Assembly: GCF_019279795.1 (NCBI RefSeq)
Contig: NC_056745.1
Coordinates: forward strand, 1,488,176,757 to 1,488,240,756
DNA: 64,000 nucleotides
Direction: 5' to 3'
From: Protopterus annectens
Lineage: Eukaryota; Chordata; Ceratodontiformes; Protopteridae
Shown: positions 1 through 11,106 of the stretch, in pieces
Numbering within the stretch: position 1 is the stretch's first letter
Layout: every line of letters starts with the position of its first letter
The notes under the pieces: model-generated
The model's database searches: none
Seen by the model: only the letters and a program-made list of their open reading frames with translations
Told to the model about the DNA's origin: nothing
Made by a program: the position numbers and the translations under genes

Positions 1-400
1 CAGGCAGCACTGCCATTCCCAGATGTAGCACGTGCGTATAAATACTGAGCACGTGCAGGCAGCAGTGCCATTCCCAGATGTAGCACATGCATATAAATAC
101 TGAGCATGTGCAGGCAGCAGTGCCATTCCCAGATGTAGCATGTGCGTATAAATACTGAGCACGTGCAGGCAGCAGTGCCATTCCCAGATGTAGCACGTGC
201 ATATAAATACTGAGCACGTGCAGGCAGCAGTGCCATTCCCAGATGTAGCACATGCATATAAATACTGAGCATGTGCAGGCAGCAGTGCCATTCCCAGATG
301 TAGCACGTGTGTATAAATACTGAGCATGTGCAGGCAGCAGTGCCATTCCCAGATGTAGCACGTGCATATAAATACTGAGCATGTGCAGGCAGCAGTGCCA
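1..400 (+). repeat. 55-bp tandem array, about 7.3 copies, each with a TATA box and an E-box-like site
   Basis: Units start at 1, 56, 111, 166, 221, 276, 331 and 386 (last one partial). Each carries TATAAATACTGAG and, at the unit joint, a CACGTG or CATGTG hexamer. Units differ mainly at CpG/TpG sites. The array directly precedes the LTR polyadenylation region, so it looks like an expanded promoter (U3) segment. Confidence 0.9.
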
Positions 401-572
401 TTTTGAGAGACCAGCCAGAGTGTTACAATGTATGAGTGTGGTAGTCAGTCTGTTTATAAGTTTATTTAAATTTAAGTTACTAAGCCTCATTCCTGATGTG
501 TCTGTGTGTAATAAAGCTGCTTGAGCCGAACTACAACCACTTGTCTGTTTTATCCTGACCGGACGAGTGACA
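1..572 (+). mobile_element. 3' part of an LTR (probably Gypsy-like), left end outside the window
   Basis: The segment ends with an LTR-like polyadenylation region: AATAAAGCTGCTTGAGCC near 510-530, followed by a short tail and the end TGACCGGACGAGTGACA near 572. Beyond 573 the sequence switches abruptly to L1-like LINE sequence that aligns with the other L1 copy in the window, so the LTR sits inside that LINE. Its promoter half is a tandem array (separate entry). No internal coding region is visible on this side, so it is either a solo LTR or the right LTR of an element lying left of the window. Family assignment is weak and treated as inference. Confidence 0.5.
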
Positions 573-2014
573 GAGCTATATTAAGAAATGATGAATTCAA
601 ATAGCTATGCTACAAGAGACACATTTTGTTAAAAACACTGAACATGATGTCAATTTGATAAAGAAAGGATTTCAAAATGGTTATTAAGCAGAATATTATG
701 GGACAAAGAAAAATGGGTAGTACTTACATTAATTGCAAGAGGAGCTCCAATAATGATAGAAGAGGATAAAAAAGATAATAGTAGTACATTTGTAGTACTA
801 AGGGGCTACTGGTAAGTGAGGAGGATCACAATGGCATGTATTTATATTCCAGCGAAAACTGCTATAATGGAGCTTAAGAAAACTCTAGGAGAAATAATCA
901 GTTCTTAGCAGGGAATATTATTTGTAGGTGGGGACTGGAATTTGATTTGCAAGGATGAGGATTTATCGAGGTGGCATAGAAGGAAAAATATAACAGAAAA
1001 GGGTAGATTTTTGAAGAAATTTATTAAAATATTTGCAATGGAACGTGAATTCATTAGGCGAAACTCAGAACAAATTTACATATTATTCCCCAAGGTGCAA
1101 CAGCTGGGCTAGGCTAGACAAAAATTATATTTCACAAGAACATGTGCATTTAATTGAAAGTTTTGCTACACGTCTAGTAACTCTTTCGGATCATGCAGCA
1201 ATAATAATAACTAAGATAAAAATGTAGGTTAATGAAGAAAAAGTAAGACACTAGAGCTTTCCCACATATTTGTTAAAAAGAGAGGAATTTAAGGAATTGG
1301 TAGTGGAAATTATTTGGGGTTATTAGGAAAGACAGAAATTTCTTCAGAAAATATAGCTAGGGAGTGGAATAAAATGAAAATGGAGTCTAAAATAGGGTTC
1401 AAATAAAAGAAAAAGAGATGTGACTAAGAAGTAACAAGAATTATTTAGAGGAACAGTCAAAAGTTAAAGTATTGCAAAATAGAGGGAATCTCACAGAATA
1501 AGAAGAGGCAAAACTGCAGAGTGCTAAAGAGAAAATAAGGGACTACCTCAATAATTTTTATTTTATTTTTATTATAATATGCAAGAGTTTAGAAAGATTG
1601 CTGTTAAGCAGCTGTTTTTGATAACAACTCCAGAGCACAAAAACTTTTAGCATAACAACTTAGGCAGCAGAAAGTAGAAAGGGCTTGTCAAACTTAGGGA
1701 GCCTATAACAAGGGCAATAACCAGCAATCCTACAGAGGTGTTAGAAATATTTCAGAACTTTTATGAAAATCTATATAAAGCAGAGAAATGTGGAAATCAA
1801 GAAAAATCACAAATGGAAATGTTTATGGAAGAATTAAATATGCCAAGGTTAGAGGAAGATGAGGTTCCATTATTAACAGTTAAGATGTGAGGAGATGAGT
1901 TAAAAATGGTGATGTATAACCAATACACAGGAAAGTCCCCAGGAATAGATGGTATTCCTGTGGAAGTTTGGAAGCTAGGAGGAAAAAGTGATAAAGATCT
2001 AGAATGTTTTGTTT
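573..2014 (+). pseudogene. L1-like LINE copy 1, ORF2 endonuclease and start of RT region (segment 1)
   Basis: The sequence reads as a decayed apurinic-type endonuclease of an L1-like LINE. A block reading LQETHF lies near 607-630, a GGDWNL-like block near 930-955, and near 1033-1227 a stretch includes FTYYSPR and SDHAAI, the end of the endonuclease fold. It aligns with the second copy at 56150-57290 in the same order. Several stops and frame changes make it non-coding. The upstream ORF1 is absent because the LTR at 1-572 cuts in. The segment ends where the LTR-element composite begins at about 2015; the LINE resumes at about 4206. Confidence 0.8.
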
Positions 2015-2545
2015 AACTGTTGTGACATCCAGTTAATAGCTCACTGAACTGCCACCAATATATGACGTCCAGTTAATATCCCACCGAACTGCCACCAATA
2101 TGTGATGTCCTGTACTATCCTGGGTCAGTAACTAAAGAACTCCAGTCATCACTTCTGACTCCAATGTGAGACTGTCACTTAAACAGGAGTAATAGTTCAC
2201 AATTGTCCCCTAACAGCACAACAGGAACACGGTCTATAAACTGGGACTGCACTGGATACTTCTGTTCACTCCTAATGTAACTCCTTATTACACACTCCAG
2301 AGCAATGTGTCCCAGTTTAATACCTCTGATACACAGATTATAGAGCATGTTCCTGCTCTGCTCTTAGGGGAAAATTGTGAAATATTATTCCTGTTTAAGT
2401 AATGGTCTCACATTGGTGTCAGTAGTGAGGATTGAAGTTCCTGATCCAGGATAGTAGGGAATGTCACATATTGGTGGCAGTTTGGTGGGATATTAACTGG
2501 ATCTCACATATTGGTGGCAGCTTAGTGGGATTTTTAATTAGACTT
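2015..2545. repeat. Head-to-head inverted repeat made of LTR/leader sequence
   Basis: The left arm (about 2018-2270) is the reverse complement of the right arm (about 2300-2545). For example, CCACCGAACTGCCACCAATA near 2080-2100 mirrors TATTGGTGGCAGTTTGGTGG near 2470-2492. The block TTGGTGGCAG...GTGGGAT resembles the primer-binding/leader region just inside Gypsy-type LTRs, so two LTR ends appear to face each other. It lies inside LINE copy 1. Confidence 0.6.
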
Positions 2546-3480
2546 CAGTAGCCTGTGGGTATTTATCATTAAGGTGTGCACTGTCAGCCACAAGGTAAAC
2601 ATGCAGAATTTCAGTCCACTGCAGTTTTAATTATTTTTAGTTAGTTATTCAGGTACAGCAGGCAAAGATATCAGCAGAAGACTATAGCAAGCTGACAAAG
2701 AATCAGGTGACCAAGGAGTGTGAAGCCAGAGGACTGGTGCATACTAACGCTAACCTGATTAAAGAAGCAATGATTAGACTGTCATGAGACAGGTGAGCTG
2801 TACCCTACTGATGATGTGCTGTTACGGTAGTAATCCTTCTCAGTATGAGAGGAAACGCAGGTTCAGATATTTGATGTATAGGTTGGCTGAGGACTCAATG
2901 ATGCAAAGCTACCATCTGTGGGATTATGACTGAACACCTGTAAGTCAGAATCCTTCCTAAATGTAATGATACCACAGCGCCACAGATCTCTGTTGGGCCA
3001 TGGATAGCTGGCCACAAGGTCAGCGAGGAGTGTCTCTTGTCATTGGATCGCAGCATGGATGAAAGGGGGCCACCTCTCTATAACCTGGGACTGGACTGTA
3101 TACTTCTGTCTACCCCTAATGTACCTCCTTATTACACACTCCATGCAATGTGTCCCAGTTTCGCATCTCTGATATACTCATGCTTAAATAAATTGAATCT
3201 GATACATCCAAACACTCCTGGGAAAGTCTAGCACAGATTTCAGTCTGTGTCCCTTTCCCCAAATCATACAGTAAAACACTGCCACCAATCAGAATATCTA
3301 TATGCCCTTTCAAAGGGGTATCTAATTATTAAAATTATCTCAAAACAAATGGTAGCATATTACGTAAAGCAGCCAGGCTTTCAGAGTGGCCCGGGAATTA
3401 TCAAAGTAGGTATAAGCACTCTCAAATCACTAAATAGTACACTAATTGACCAGCTACAATGAAAGATAATAAAATATTTA
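2546..3480 (+). mobile_element. Gypsy-like LTR element remnant (gag start and second LTR-like block)
   Basis: Just downstream of the leader-like block, a short stretch near 2670-2790 reads like the start of a Gypsy-type gag (YSKLTKNQ, then a conserved RGL and KEAMI). About 750 bp further on, 3080-3185 repeats the LTR-like sequence of 2232-2340 (a tract around ACCTCCTTATTACACACTCC). This is an old, badly broken and internally shrunken fossil. Between 3190 and 3480 no parts can be named. Confidence 0.45.
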
Positions 3481-4205
3481 ATAATGAGCAAAATTATTAA
3501 ACATGTAAAACAGTAATTTCAATAAGTAAACAGAATTCAATCACCAGAAAAATGAAATTAAACCTGAAGGATAGAAATGCAACATTTAGAAAAACTCTGA
3601 CTAATTAGCTCTAACTTCCTAACTAAGTGAAGAACACTGTCACTAACTGTACAAAATATTACAACAAAGCAAGGACAGGCTTACAGTTCTTGGTGAGCCC
3701 TTTGGGTATCCACTGCTCAGTACAGCTGAGTACTCAAAACTACAAACTCAGCTGTTAACTGAATTCAGATGAACTGAACAATGAACTGTCTTCAGCAGGC
3801 TCTTTTATAAACTAGGTTAACTATCTTAACTATTCCAGTTCTTGTTTTCATTTCACTCTTTGAAAATCAACAAACAGATGTTCTTTTAAAGTTCCTTCCT
3901 GTGTTTCAGTCTCTGACAGTAAACACAGACCATCTGAACACATCCCAATGATATCATCTGTAGATCAGCTGACTGAGACAGTCTGCATTTAGAATCTCCT
4001 TTACAAACATGTGCAGTTAAAAATGTAAAAGAACACTGTTCAACTCTGTAAACGTCCTGTACAGAGTATTAATCAACATGTAATAACTTATTTACCATAT
4101 CATAACTAGTCATGCTGGCATACAATACACAGGTTAATCTGAAATTATGTACAAAACTTCAGTCAGACATGCTAGCACAGATGACAGTGTCTAATTTCTT
4201 CACAC
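3481..4205. other. Unassigned part of the insertion inside LINE copy 1
   Basis: Non-coding sequence between the Gypsy-like remnant and the point where the LINE resumes (TATTTTAAATGGAGGGG near 4207). On the minus strand a TATAAAAGAG tract near 3805 could be an LTR promoter, but no repeat partner is visible. No gene is supported. Confidence 0.3.
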
Positions 4206-5643
4206 CATATTTTAAATGGAGGGGAATCACAACTTCCTTGAAGAAGGCTGTGGTGGCTGTAATACCTAAAGATGGTAAAGATGCATCAGATCCAGCTTCA
4301 TATAGGCCAATTTTAATTCTAAACCATAATTTTAAAGTGTCTATGACTGTAATGGTTTAAAGAATGGCAAAGGAGTTGCTAAAATTGATAGTTATGGATT
4401 GATAGTTATGGATCAATGGGATATTGTGGAGGGGAAGTAAACATTTGACTACATTAATAGAACACTGATGATCCAGAGGGAAACATAATGTAAGAAAATA
4501 CCTCTGTTGTTGGTGCAATGTGATGCAAATAAACCATTCAATAGAATAAACTGGGATTTTATGAGTAGGGCAATGGAAGCATTTGCATTCCTTGATAAAA
4601 TTATAAGGTTAATTATTAGGATATATGAGAGATAAGAGGTAAAAATTAAAGTGGGAGGTTCCTCTCTGATAAGTTCTGTCTAAACAGAGGAACAAGGCAG
4701 GGGTGTTGTCTTTCTCATTTGTTAGTTGTGATGTATTTAGAAACATTGCCAAAGAAAATAAGGGACTCAGAAATTTAAGGATATAATTGTTATGATAATC
4801 AAGAAAAGCTGGCTTTATTTGCAGATTATTTTGTTCCTGATAGAACCAGAAAAGGACATCTCAGTCTTAGGGAACATTCTGAGACAGTTTCAAGTCTTTT
4901 TAGGATATAAAATTAATGAAGATAAAGCAAAGGCTATAGCTGCAAACTATGTACCCACACAGGAACTGGTTCAACATTGCCCTATTTATGCAGAAATGTA
5001 TGGGTTAAAAAGGATTCTGTTGTGGCAGCAAAGGATATGTGGGAAGAAAATAAACAAAAGGTAATAAAAAAAAATAAGGACCTGGAAACTATTATTTATG
5101 AATATGCATATCAAGATACAAGCAGTGAAAATGTTTTTAGTACCTTTAGTTTTATACACAGGTCAGTGTATTTTTACCTGATAGGAGAAGAGGGTAAGAG
5201 TGAAGTGGGAGAAGCTGATCCAACAGGACAAGGTGGTTTAGGATTGCCTGATTTGAATAGATATTTTAGAACTGCACAGTTAAAGCTTCTGTACATAGCA
5301 CACTCAGAAAGCTATAATACAAAGCAGAAACGATGATGATGAAATGGGGGGGTCAAGAATTAAAGACAGAGTACGATTTTGGATTCAGATCATTAAGAAG
5401 AGAATAACAATGGTGACACATAATATTATATTGATAAAGTGGCAGAACGTATTCCAAGAATTTGGCCAAGTGACAGGAATAGAGAAAAGAGAATCTGCCG
5501 ATAGGGATGCCTGTAATTAGGGGTACAGAGAATAAGGAAGAGAGGGCAAGAATTTACTGGAAAAAATGGGAAAGAAGCCAAGGAATTGGAAGCAAATAAC
5601 TAGACAGTATAAAGTAGCAGTATATGGGAAGAAGCCAAGAATC
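4206..5643 (+). pseudogene. L1-like LINE copy 1, ORF2 reverse transcriptase (segment 2)
   Basis: This continues LINE copy 1. The first block reads VIPKDGKDASDP then SYRPILILN (4250-4330), the L1 RT motif usually seen as I-P-K-x-G-K-D-P...SYRPISLLN. Further on, FADDIILFL-like sequence followed by EPEKDISVLGNILRQFQVFLGYKIN (read in two overlapping frames, 4815-4920) is the palm/thumb region with KIN..K. A C-terminal stretch near 5200-5290 reads GGLGLPDLNRYFRTAQLKLL, typical of L1 ORF2 after the RT. Many frame changes and stops make it dead. It ends at the 15-bp target duplication of the PLE (5629-5643). Confidence 0.8.
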
Positions 5644-5712
5644 ACTAAAAATCAAAAGAAAAACGAGTTGAATGGTAGGAGAAAGCTGAAATAAGCAAAT
5701 ACGAATAACGTA

Positions 5713-7946
5713 ATGCTAAAGCAACTAAAAACTCATAAGGAACTTTTAGCATTATTTGACAGGCAAGCAGCTGAATTCATTAAAACTTTGGTTAATTTTT
5801 ATAATACTGAAATTGCTACTTTTAAAACTGACCTTGAAATAATGGAACATTCTATTTGTGGGGATCACAACTTTGAACAGTATAAATATGACCATTGCAG
5901 AATTTATTCAAGTATTGATGCTACCATTAACAAATTGTTAGCCACCAAAAAGAAAAAAATTGACAGAGATGTACAGGCTTATGTCCATAACAAGGCATAC
6001 CCTGCCCCCCCCCCCAGTCACCCACATGAATGGTATTCAAGATTATATGGGTTCTAGACCTGATTTTGTACCTAACAACAATGGTACCAATAACTCCTTT
6101 CACCATAATGCTCATCTGGAAGAACCTTTACGTAGAAGTGAAAGAATAAGAAATAACCAAACACAACTTAACCAGCAGCAGTTGAATGATGTTAATGGCT
6201 CTAGTTCAACTGCTAACAACCAGGTTTTTCAAGTGGACAGGGATTCAAACCACAACAACCAGAACAATCAATCGAACCTGAGACGGCAAGGGAATTGGAA
6301 GAACAATCGGAGGAACAAGAGGAGGAGATAACACCAATTGCACCTAATGAACCAGAAATTTTATTGAGCACACACAGTGACATTAACATTTTCAACTATA
6401 CTGCTTTAACTGTAGATCAAAATATGGTCAATTTCTTTGCTAAAGGTCTTTCCTTTGTCCCCCATCAAAAAACTAATTTTGTAAAAATGATAGTTGATCT
6501 TAAAATGTATGTGCGTAAATTGAATTTAGCGGTTCTGATGGGGACCAATTCTACACTTGTGAACTCTCTACGAGTTTCTAGTTTGTTTAACCCCCCACTT
6601 GTACCCACATTAATGTCCTTTGAAAAAATGTGTGAGATAGATTTAAGGAGACTATCAGATAATGATACGCATGTTAGATTAATGCACACTAACATTATTT
6701 CTGAGGACAAACAATACATCGACTTGATACACAATTGTGGTATTAGAGTTATGAAGCCAGACAAGGGAGGGGGCATGGTGTTTATGAATCAGTCTAACTA
6801 TATTAGTAAGATGCGTGAACACATGAATTCTGAGGTATATACCCCTGCTAGTTTACATCAGGTTAATACTGCATACAGGCACATTAGAACTGCTCTTGAC
6901 GATTTATTTCTGGAAGGGTCTATTGACCTAGAATTCCTAGTATTTTTGGGACTCCAAAACTACACAAGGATATCAGGAACCCCCCTTTTAGACCCATTGT
7001 TGATGGTAGGGGTTCGATTACTTTTGCTTATGCTAAATTGGTAGATAGTATTCTTAAACCACTTATTAACCAGGAGTTACAAATATGTCGTGATTCATGG
7101 AGTTTCCTGGATAATATTAACAACTTGGAGTATAAGGACAACAACATTTTTGTTACGATCGATGTAAAAGATCTATACACAGTCATCCCCCACCAATTGG
7201 GTATAGAATGGGTGAGAGAATTTATGTTGTCCAAGAATGTAGAGCATGATAAAATATGTCTGGTTGAAACACTTTTGGATCTGATTCTTTCTATTAACTA
7301 TATTATGTTTGACAAGAATATATTTTTACAAAATAAAGGTGTAGCCATGGGGTCCCCATGTGGTGCCAGTTTCACCAACAGTGTCATGGCATATTGGGAA
7401 CATAATTTTTTGTTCCCTGATAGTGTTTTTCAGGAAAATGTACTATGGCACACCAGATACCAAGACGACATGTGTCTGGTATGGCAAGGTGACATCAAAC
7501 TGATCGAAGGATTCATACAACATATTACCAACAAAACCAATTTTCTTGAATTCACTTATCAAGTAGGGGTAGATAGCATAACATATCTTGATGTACAACT
7601 GATTAATGACAGGTATAACAAGCAGTATAAAGCTACCATTTATAGGAAACCTACCTACTCCAATGCCTTCCTGCACTATACTAGTGAACATCCATATTAC
7701 CAGAAAAGGGCAGTTGTTAAAGGCCAGTTGGTGAGAGCTGCACGGATGGTTACTGAAGATGTTGACTTTGACTTAGAATGTAACAAGATGAAGTCCATGT
7801 TCACAAGTAGGGGGTATCCTATCAAATTATTTTTAGAAACACTTACAGAAGTTAAAGATAAGAGATCCACAGGTTGGTTTAAACCTATTTTAACTAGTAG
7901 AGCATATAAGGATGGTATTACCACCAATACTAATCTAATTACATGA
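5713..7946 (+). pseudogene. PLE reverse transcriptase region (fossil)
   Basis: PLE RT landmarks appear in order: MKPDKGGGMVFM near 6752 (the DKGG block that precedes the first RT motif), VTIDVKDLYTVIPH near 7155-7195, GVAMGSPCGASFTN near 7345-7380, RYQDDMCLVW near 7455-7485 (the catalytic YxDD-type box), then a LEFTY...YLDVQLI block and YRKPTYSNAFLHY near 7645-7680. These are diagnostic of the Penelope clade, which is related to telomerase RTs. The N-terminal part (5713-6330) is charged and asparagine/glutamine-rich with no named domain. The region is spread over more than one frame and is treated as a fossil. Confidence 0.85.
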
Positions 7947-8060
7947 CAGCATGACAAAAACGATGACAGTGTCACGTTATTACATCTCAGTTTCCTATCT
8001 ACTTTTTCAGCTGACACGGCAAGAGTCAAAGAGATTTTTATAAAAAATTGGGCATTAATT

Positions 8061-8597
8061 TTGGAAGAACCGTCCATTTGTACTAAGCTAGGTATCAGAC
8101 CCCGCTTCACTTTTAGAAGGGGTTTTAACCTTAAAAATATGTTGGAAAGGCATAAGAATGAGCATCTAGGTACGAACAAGCGGGTACATAAAGGTATGTG
8201 TAAATGTGGGCATTGCACACAGTGTAAACACATTCAAGTGACTACTGACATCAATATTAATAACAAACACTGCACAATAAATGGCTCCTTTAATTGTGAG
8301 TCCAAAGCTGTAGTATATGCAGCTTGCTGTCAGGTTTGTCCCTCATTTTATATAGGTAAGACCAAGCGGAAACTAAAACAAAGACTATACGAGCATTTTT
8401 ATGCTGTTAGTAAAGGTGATGTTAACAATGCTCTTGCTCGGCATATTTTACAATTTCCAACACATGAGTTTTTATTTTTGGTTGTACACCAAACACTTTT
8501 AGACCCGAGAGGGGGGCCTTGGCAACTTTTATTAGAACAAAATGTGTTGTATTGGCAAATCAAAACGGCTGCATACATTTTCCCTGGTTTAAATTAA
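8061..8597 (+). pseudogene. PLE GIY-YIG endonuclease region
   Basis: This 178-residue open segment contains a Cys-rich lead (MCKCGHCTQCKH, near 8194-8230) typical of the PLE linker between RT and endonuclease. It is followed by the GIY-YIG fold: VVYAACC...FYIGKTKRKLKQRLYEH (8310-8395), with the conserved Y-x-G-K-T and R...EH positions. In PLEs this nuclease nicks the target DNA for target-primed reverse transcription. The downstream boundary agrees with the PLE copies at 37132-37569 and 53734-54060. Confidence 0.85.
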
Positions 8598-9159
8598 TTT
8601 GTGTCTATTAAAAGTGTGTTAAAATTAAAAGCTTTAAATAGATAACATATTAATTTTGCATAAAAGATTTTGAATTTGATACTGTACCTTTTTGTTGATT
8701 AAGTTTGAAACATAGTAACATTTACACAGTTTCATATATATAAAAATATGGACTTTGTTTTTGGTCATATATTCAGTATTATTATGATCAAATTTTAGTT
8801 TTTAACCAGCATGTAATTAATTATTTTTTACATATTACTATATATTTTTATGTGTCTATATTTAGCTAAATATCTTAGTTCTTACAGTGAATTCATGTCA
8901 TTATCACATATTATACATTTTCAGTTTTGCCCTAGTAGCTTTTTAAAATGTGATTTTTTCAGTATAACATTTATACATGTTATACATATATATTTAATGT
9001 TATTTATAAATTGAGTATTATGTACTTAACATTGTAACATTTTTGAGCAGGTTTCATACTGTTTAAATATTGTACTTTTATCTGGTTTTATTTTTATTGG
9101 TTGATTGAATGACTAATTGATAATTAACTACAAGCTATATAAGCATCAGTTTTATGTTG

Positions 9160-9210
9160 TTCTGGGTCTGAAGAAGGTGGAATATTTTTACCACTGAAAG
9201 CGCTTACCAT
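9160..9210 (+). ncRNA. Hammerhead-ribozyme-like motif at the PLE 3' region
   Basis: The core box CTGAAGA (9168-9174) is followed by a short stem (GGTGG with TACCAC, AT-rich loop) and GAAA (9196-9199), then GCGCTTA. This order (CUGANGA, stem II, GAAA) matches the minimal type I hammerhead ribozymes known from PLE terminal repeats. The outer stems are not clear by eye, so self-cleavage is unproven. Confidence 0.6.
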
Positions 9211-9343
9211 ATTAAAGTTTTTAGTTGCTTTAGCATTACATTATTCGTATTTGCTTATTTCAGCTTTCTCCTACCATTCAACTCGTTTTTCTTTTGATTT
9301 TTAGTAGTTTTTCGGTTTTCTTGGTTTTAAGAAGCCAAGAATC

Positions 9344-9712
9344 CATTTGGATTGCAGGCTACAGACTGCCTTCCCTATCAAGTATTCAAATCAGAGTATA
9401 GACAAAAAGAAAAAGGCAGAGGAATCCTAAATGAAAGACCAGCACTGGTAGAGTTTTTAGTTGAATCTAGAACATAAGTTACTATTAAGAAAGGGATAAT
9501 TAGTAGGACATATAAAATATTGCATATCTATAAGAATCAATCAGAGGAGTTTAGAAAAATAGAAGAGAGACTGGATAAGTAATTCACAAAGAAACAATGG
9601 AAGGATATATGTATTGCTCCTAAATATGCAACAAAGTCTAGCAGACTTCGGATTTTTGCATGGAAGTGTTTGCATAGGTATTTTTATACCCCAAGCAGTC
9701 TCCAAGGAATTT
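9344..9712 (+). pseudogene. L1-like LINE copy 1, 3' coding region (segment 3)
   Basis: The LINE resumes directly after the PLE target duplication. It aligns with 59030-59150 of copy 2 (shared tract AATTCACAAAGAAACAATGG near 9581, and the later FTPRN-like tract TTTTTATACCCCAAG). It represents the C-terminal region of ORF2. The segment stops at a 12-bp duplication (9701-9712) where a PLE foldback inserted. Confidence 0.75.
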
Positions 9713-9993
9713 ATCAAACCAAAAATGAGCCAGCACATGTATAGCGGGTCATAAACTTTTTTAATATATAAATAGAAATTCCATTCACATGAATCAAACC
9801 GGCTTCGGCTGATGCCTTCTTCAGTGATGAAGAAGGCATCAGCCGAACCCGGTTTGATTCATGTGAATGGAGTTTCTATTTATATATTAAAAAAGTTTGT
9901 GACCCACTGTACATGTGCTGGCTCATTTTTGGTTTGGACTTTGCCTTTTGGATTGGAGCCTTGCACTTGCCATCTGTGCAGGTTATCTGGCTG
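9713..9993. mobile_element. 281-bp foldback PLE relic with 12-bp target duplication
   Basis: Nearly perfect inverted arms (about 9717-9828 and 9833-9945) meet in a small loop around TGATGA. The arms carry GAAGAAGGCATCAGCCGAA, a PLE-terminal type motif that resembles the CTGAAGA...GAA core of the other PLE ends. The direct duplication TCCAAGGAATTT occurs at 9701-9712 and 9994-10005, so this is a genuine insertion rather than a local rearrangement. No coding sequence is present. Confidence 0.75.
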
Positions 9994-10600
9994 TCCAAGG
10001 AATTTTTCCCCAGGTATTGGTTAGATGGAGAAGAAAGACATAATTGGGAACATATTTTTTGGGAGTGTAGTGAGTTGGTAGGCTTTAAAAAATTCCTTAC
10101 AGGCTACTTTTCTAGAAATACTGGGTGAGCAAATTGGTGTAAGCAAGGAAATTATTTGTGAGCTGAAATACAGGATCTGAATTGCCTAGATATAGTAAAA
10201 CACTGCTAAGTTTAATTCTAGTAGCTGCCAAAGAAAGTAATTACTAGAAAATGGAAATCAAAGTCATAAATTAACCATATTAGAAATAGTCAATATAGTA
10301 AAAGAGATAAAAACTGGAAGTTGGGTTTTTAGAAAAAAGGTAGGAGCAAATTACATAGAAAAAATGTGAATTGTGAGAACAATGCACACAGAATTATGTG
10401 TTGGAGGAGGAATGAGGTTTAAAGGAAGGCAGGAAATGAATCAGTTATGTAATGTTGGATTGACAATGACTGTACAGAAGTTGAAATGTGATGTATAATA
10501 TTTGTAACTGGTGATATGCTAATATGGTTTGTTTTTGTTTATATAAATGTGTAATTGCTTATGTCATAAGTGATAATTCAGTAAAGATGATTAAAAAAAT

Positions 10601-10601
<1 letters not shown>
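9994..10601 (+). pseudogene. L1-like LINE copy 1, 3' end (segment 4)
   Basis: The first part reads WEHIFWECSE, the terminal C-x3-C/H-like region of L1 ORF2 (10045-10075), matching WEHMFWECNE-like sequence in copy 2 near 59190. The 3' UTR ends with GATAATTCAGTAAAGATGATT and a short A-run, matching the end of copy 2 at about 60000-60030. A CA microsatellite follows at once. Confidence 0.75.

Positions 10602-10672
<71 letters not shown>
10602..10672. repeat. (CA)n microsatellite
   Basis: About 35 CA dinucleotides directly after the L1-like 3' end; probably grown from the LINE's tail. Confidence 0.95.
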
Positions 10673-10673
<1 letters not shown>

Positions 10674-10804
10674 CCTGGCACCTATGCTGAGTACATAGCC
10701 TCCTGCTGGATACCTACTTCACTCAAGAAACACTCCCCCCTCACTAGGCAGTATAGTCTATCCAGCCCCCCAAGTCCCCTGGATGCACCACTCTGTCCCT
10801 TCAC

Positions 10805-11106
10805 CATCTTTATACATAGACAGTAATCTAGCATTTGACCATCAAGTGTATACAGTAGTGAAAAAATCATTCCGTGTTGTGCAACTTATAAACAAATGTG
10901 TCTACAGTAGTGAGGAAATCATTCTATATTGTGTAACTTATAAACAAAGGTATGGCATCTAGGTCCAAGGAAGTCATTGTTCCATTGTACTCGGCATTCA
11001 TCAAACCTGTCATTGAGTACAATGCCTCCTTTGACATGTGCCTAACCAGGCACATTCAACAACTGGAATGTCCACAGAGGTTCCTCACTAAAATAATACA
11101 GGGCAT
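10805..11106 (+). pseudogene. CR1-like LINE copy A, RT C-terminal region
   Basis: The segment from about 10940 reads SKEVIVPLYSAFIKPVIEYNASF...LTRHIQQLE.PQRFLTKIIQG, the conserved region after the RT in CR1-type LINEs. The same block occurs at 22017-22100 and, on the minus strand, at 45560-45690. It is 5' truncated and interrupted at about 11107 by a PLE relic. Two short near-copies around 10855-10945 (TCATTC...AACTTATAAACAAA) form an imperfect local duplication in the RT part. Confidence 0.75.

Larger units (their letters stand above)
5644..9328 (+). mobile_element. Near full-length Penelope-like element (PLE) with GIY-YIG domain
   Basis: An EN+ PLE of about 3.7 kb. It is flanked by a 15-bp direct target duplication (AAGAAGCCAAGAATC at 5629-5643 and 9329-9343). 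Parts in order: N-terminal region (about 5713-6330), PLE-type RT, a linker, a GIY-YIG endonuclease (about 8060-8597) and an AT-rich 3' region ending in a hammerhead-like motif. The first ~85 bp recur inverted near the right end (5650-5733 versus 9222-9308). The element looks almost whole in extent but is broken at a few places. It inserted in LINE copy 1, so it is younger than that LINE. Confidence 0.88.

Noticed and set aside
10524-10826. 100-residue open frame with a His/Thr repeat
   Set aside because: It is the translation of the (CA)n microsatellite plus L1-like 3' UTR.
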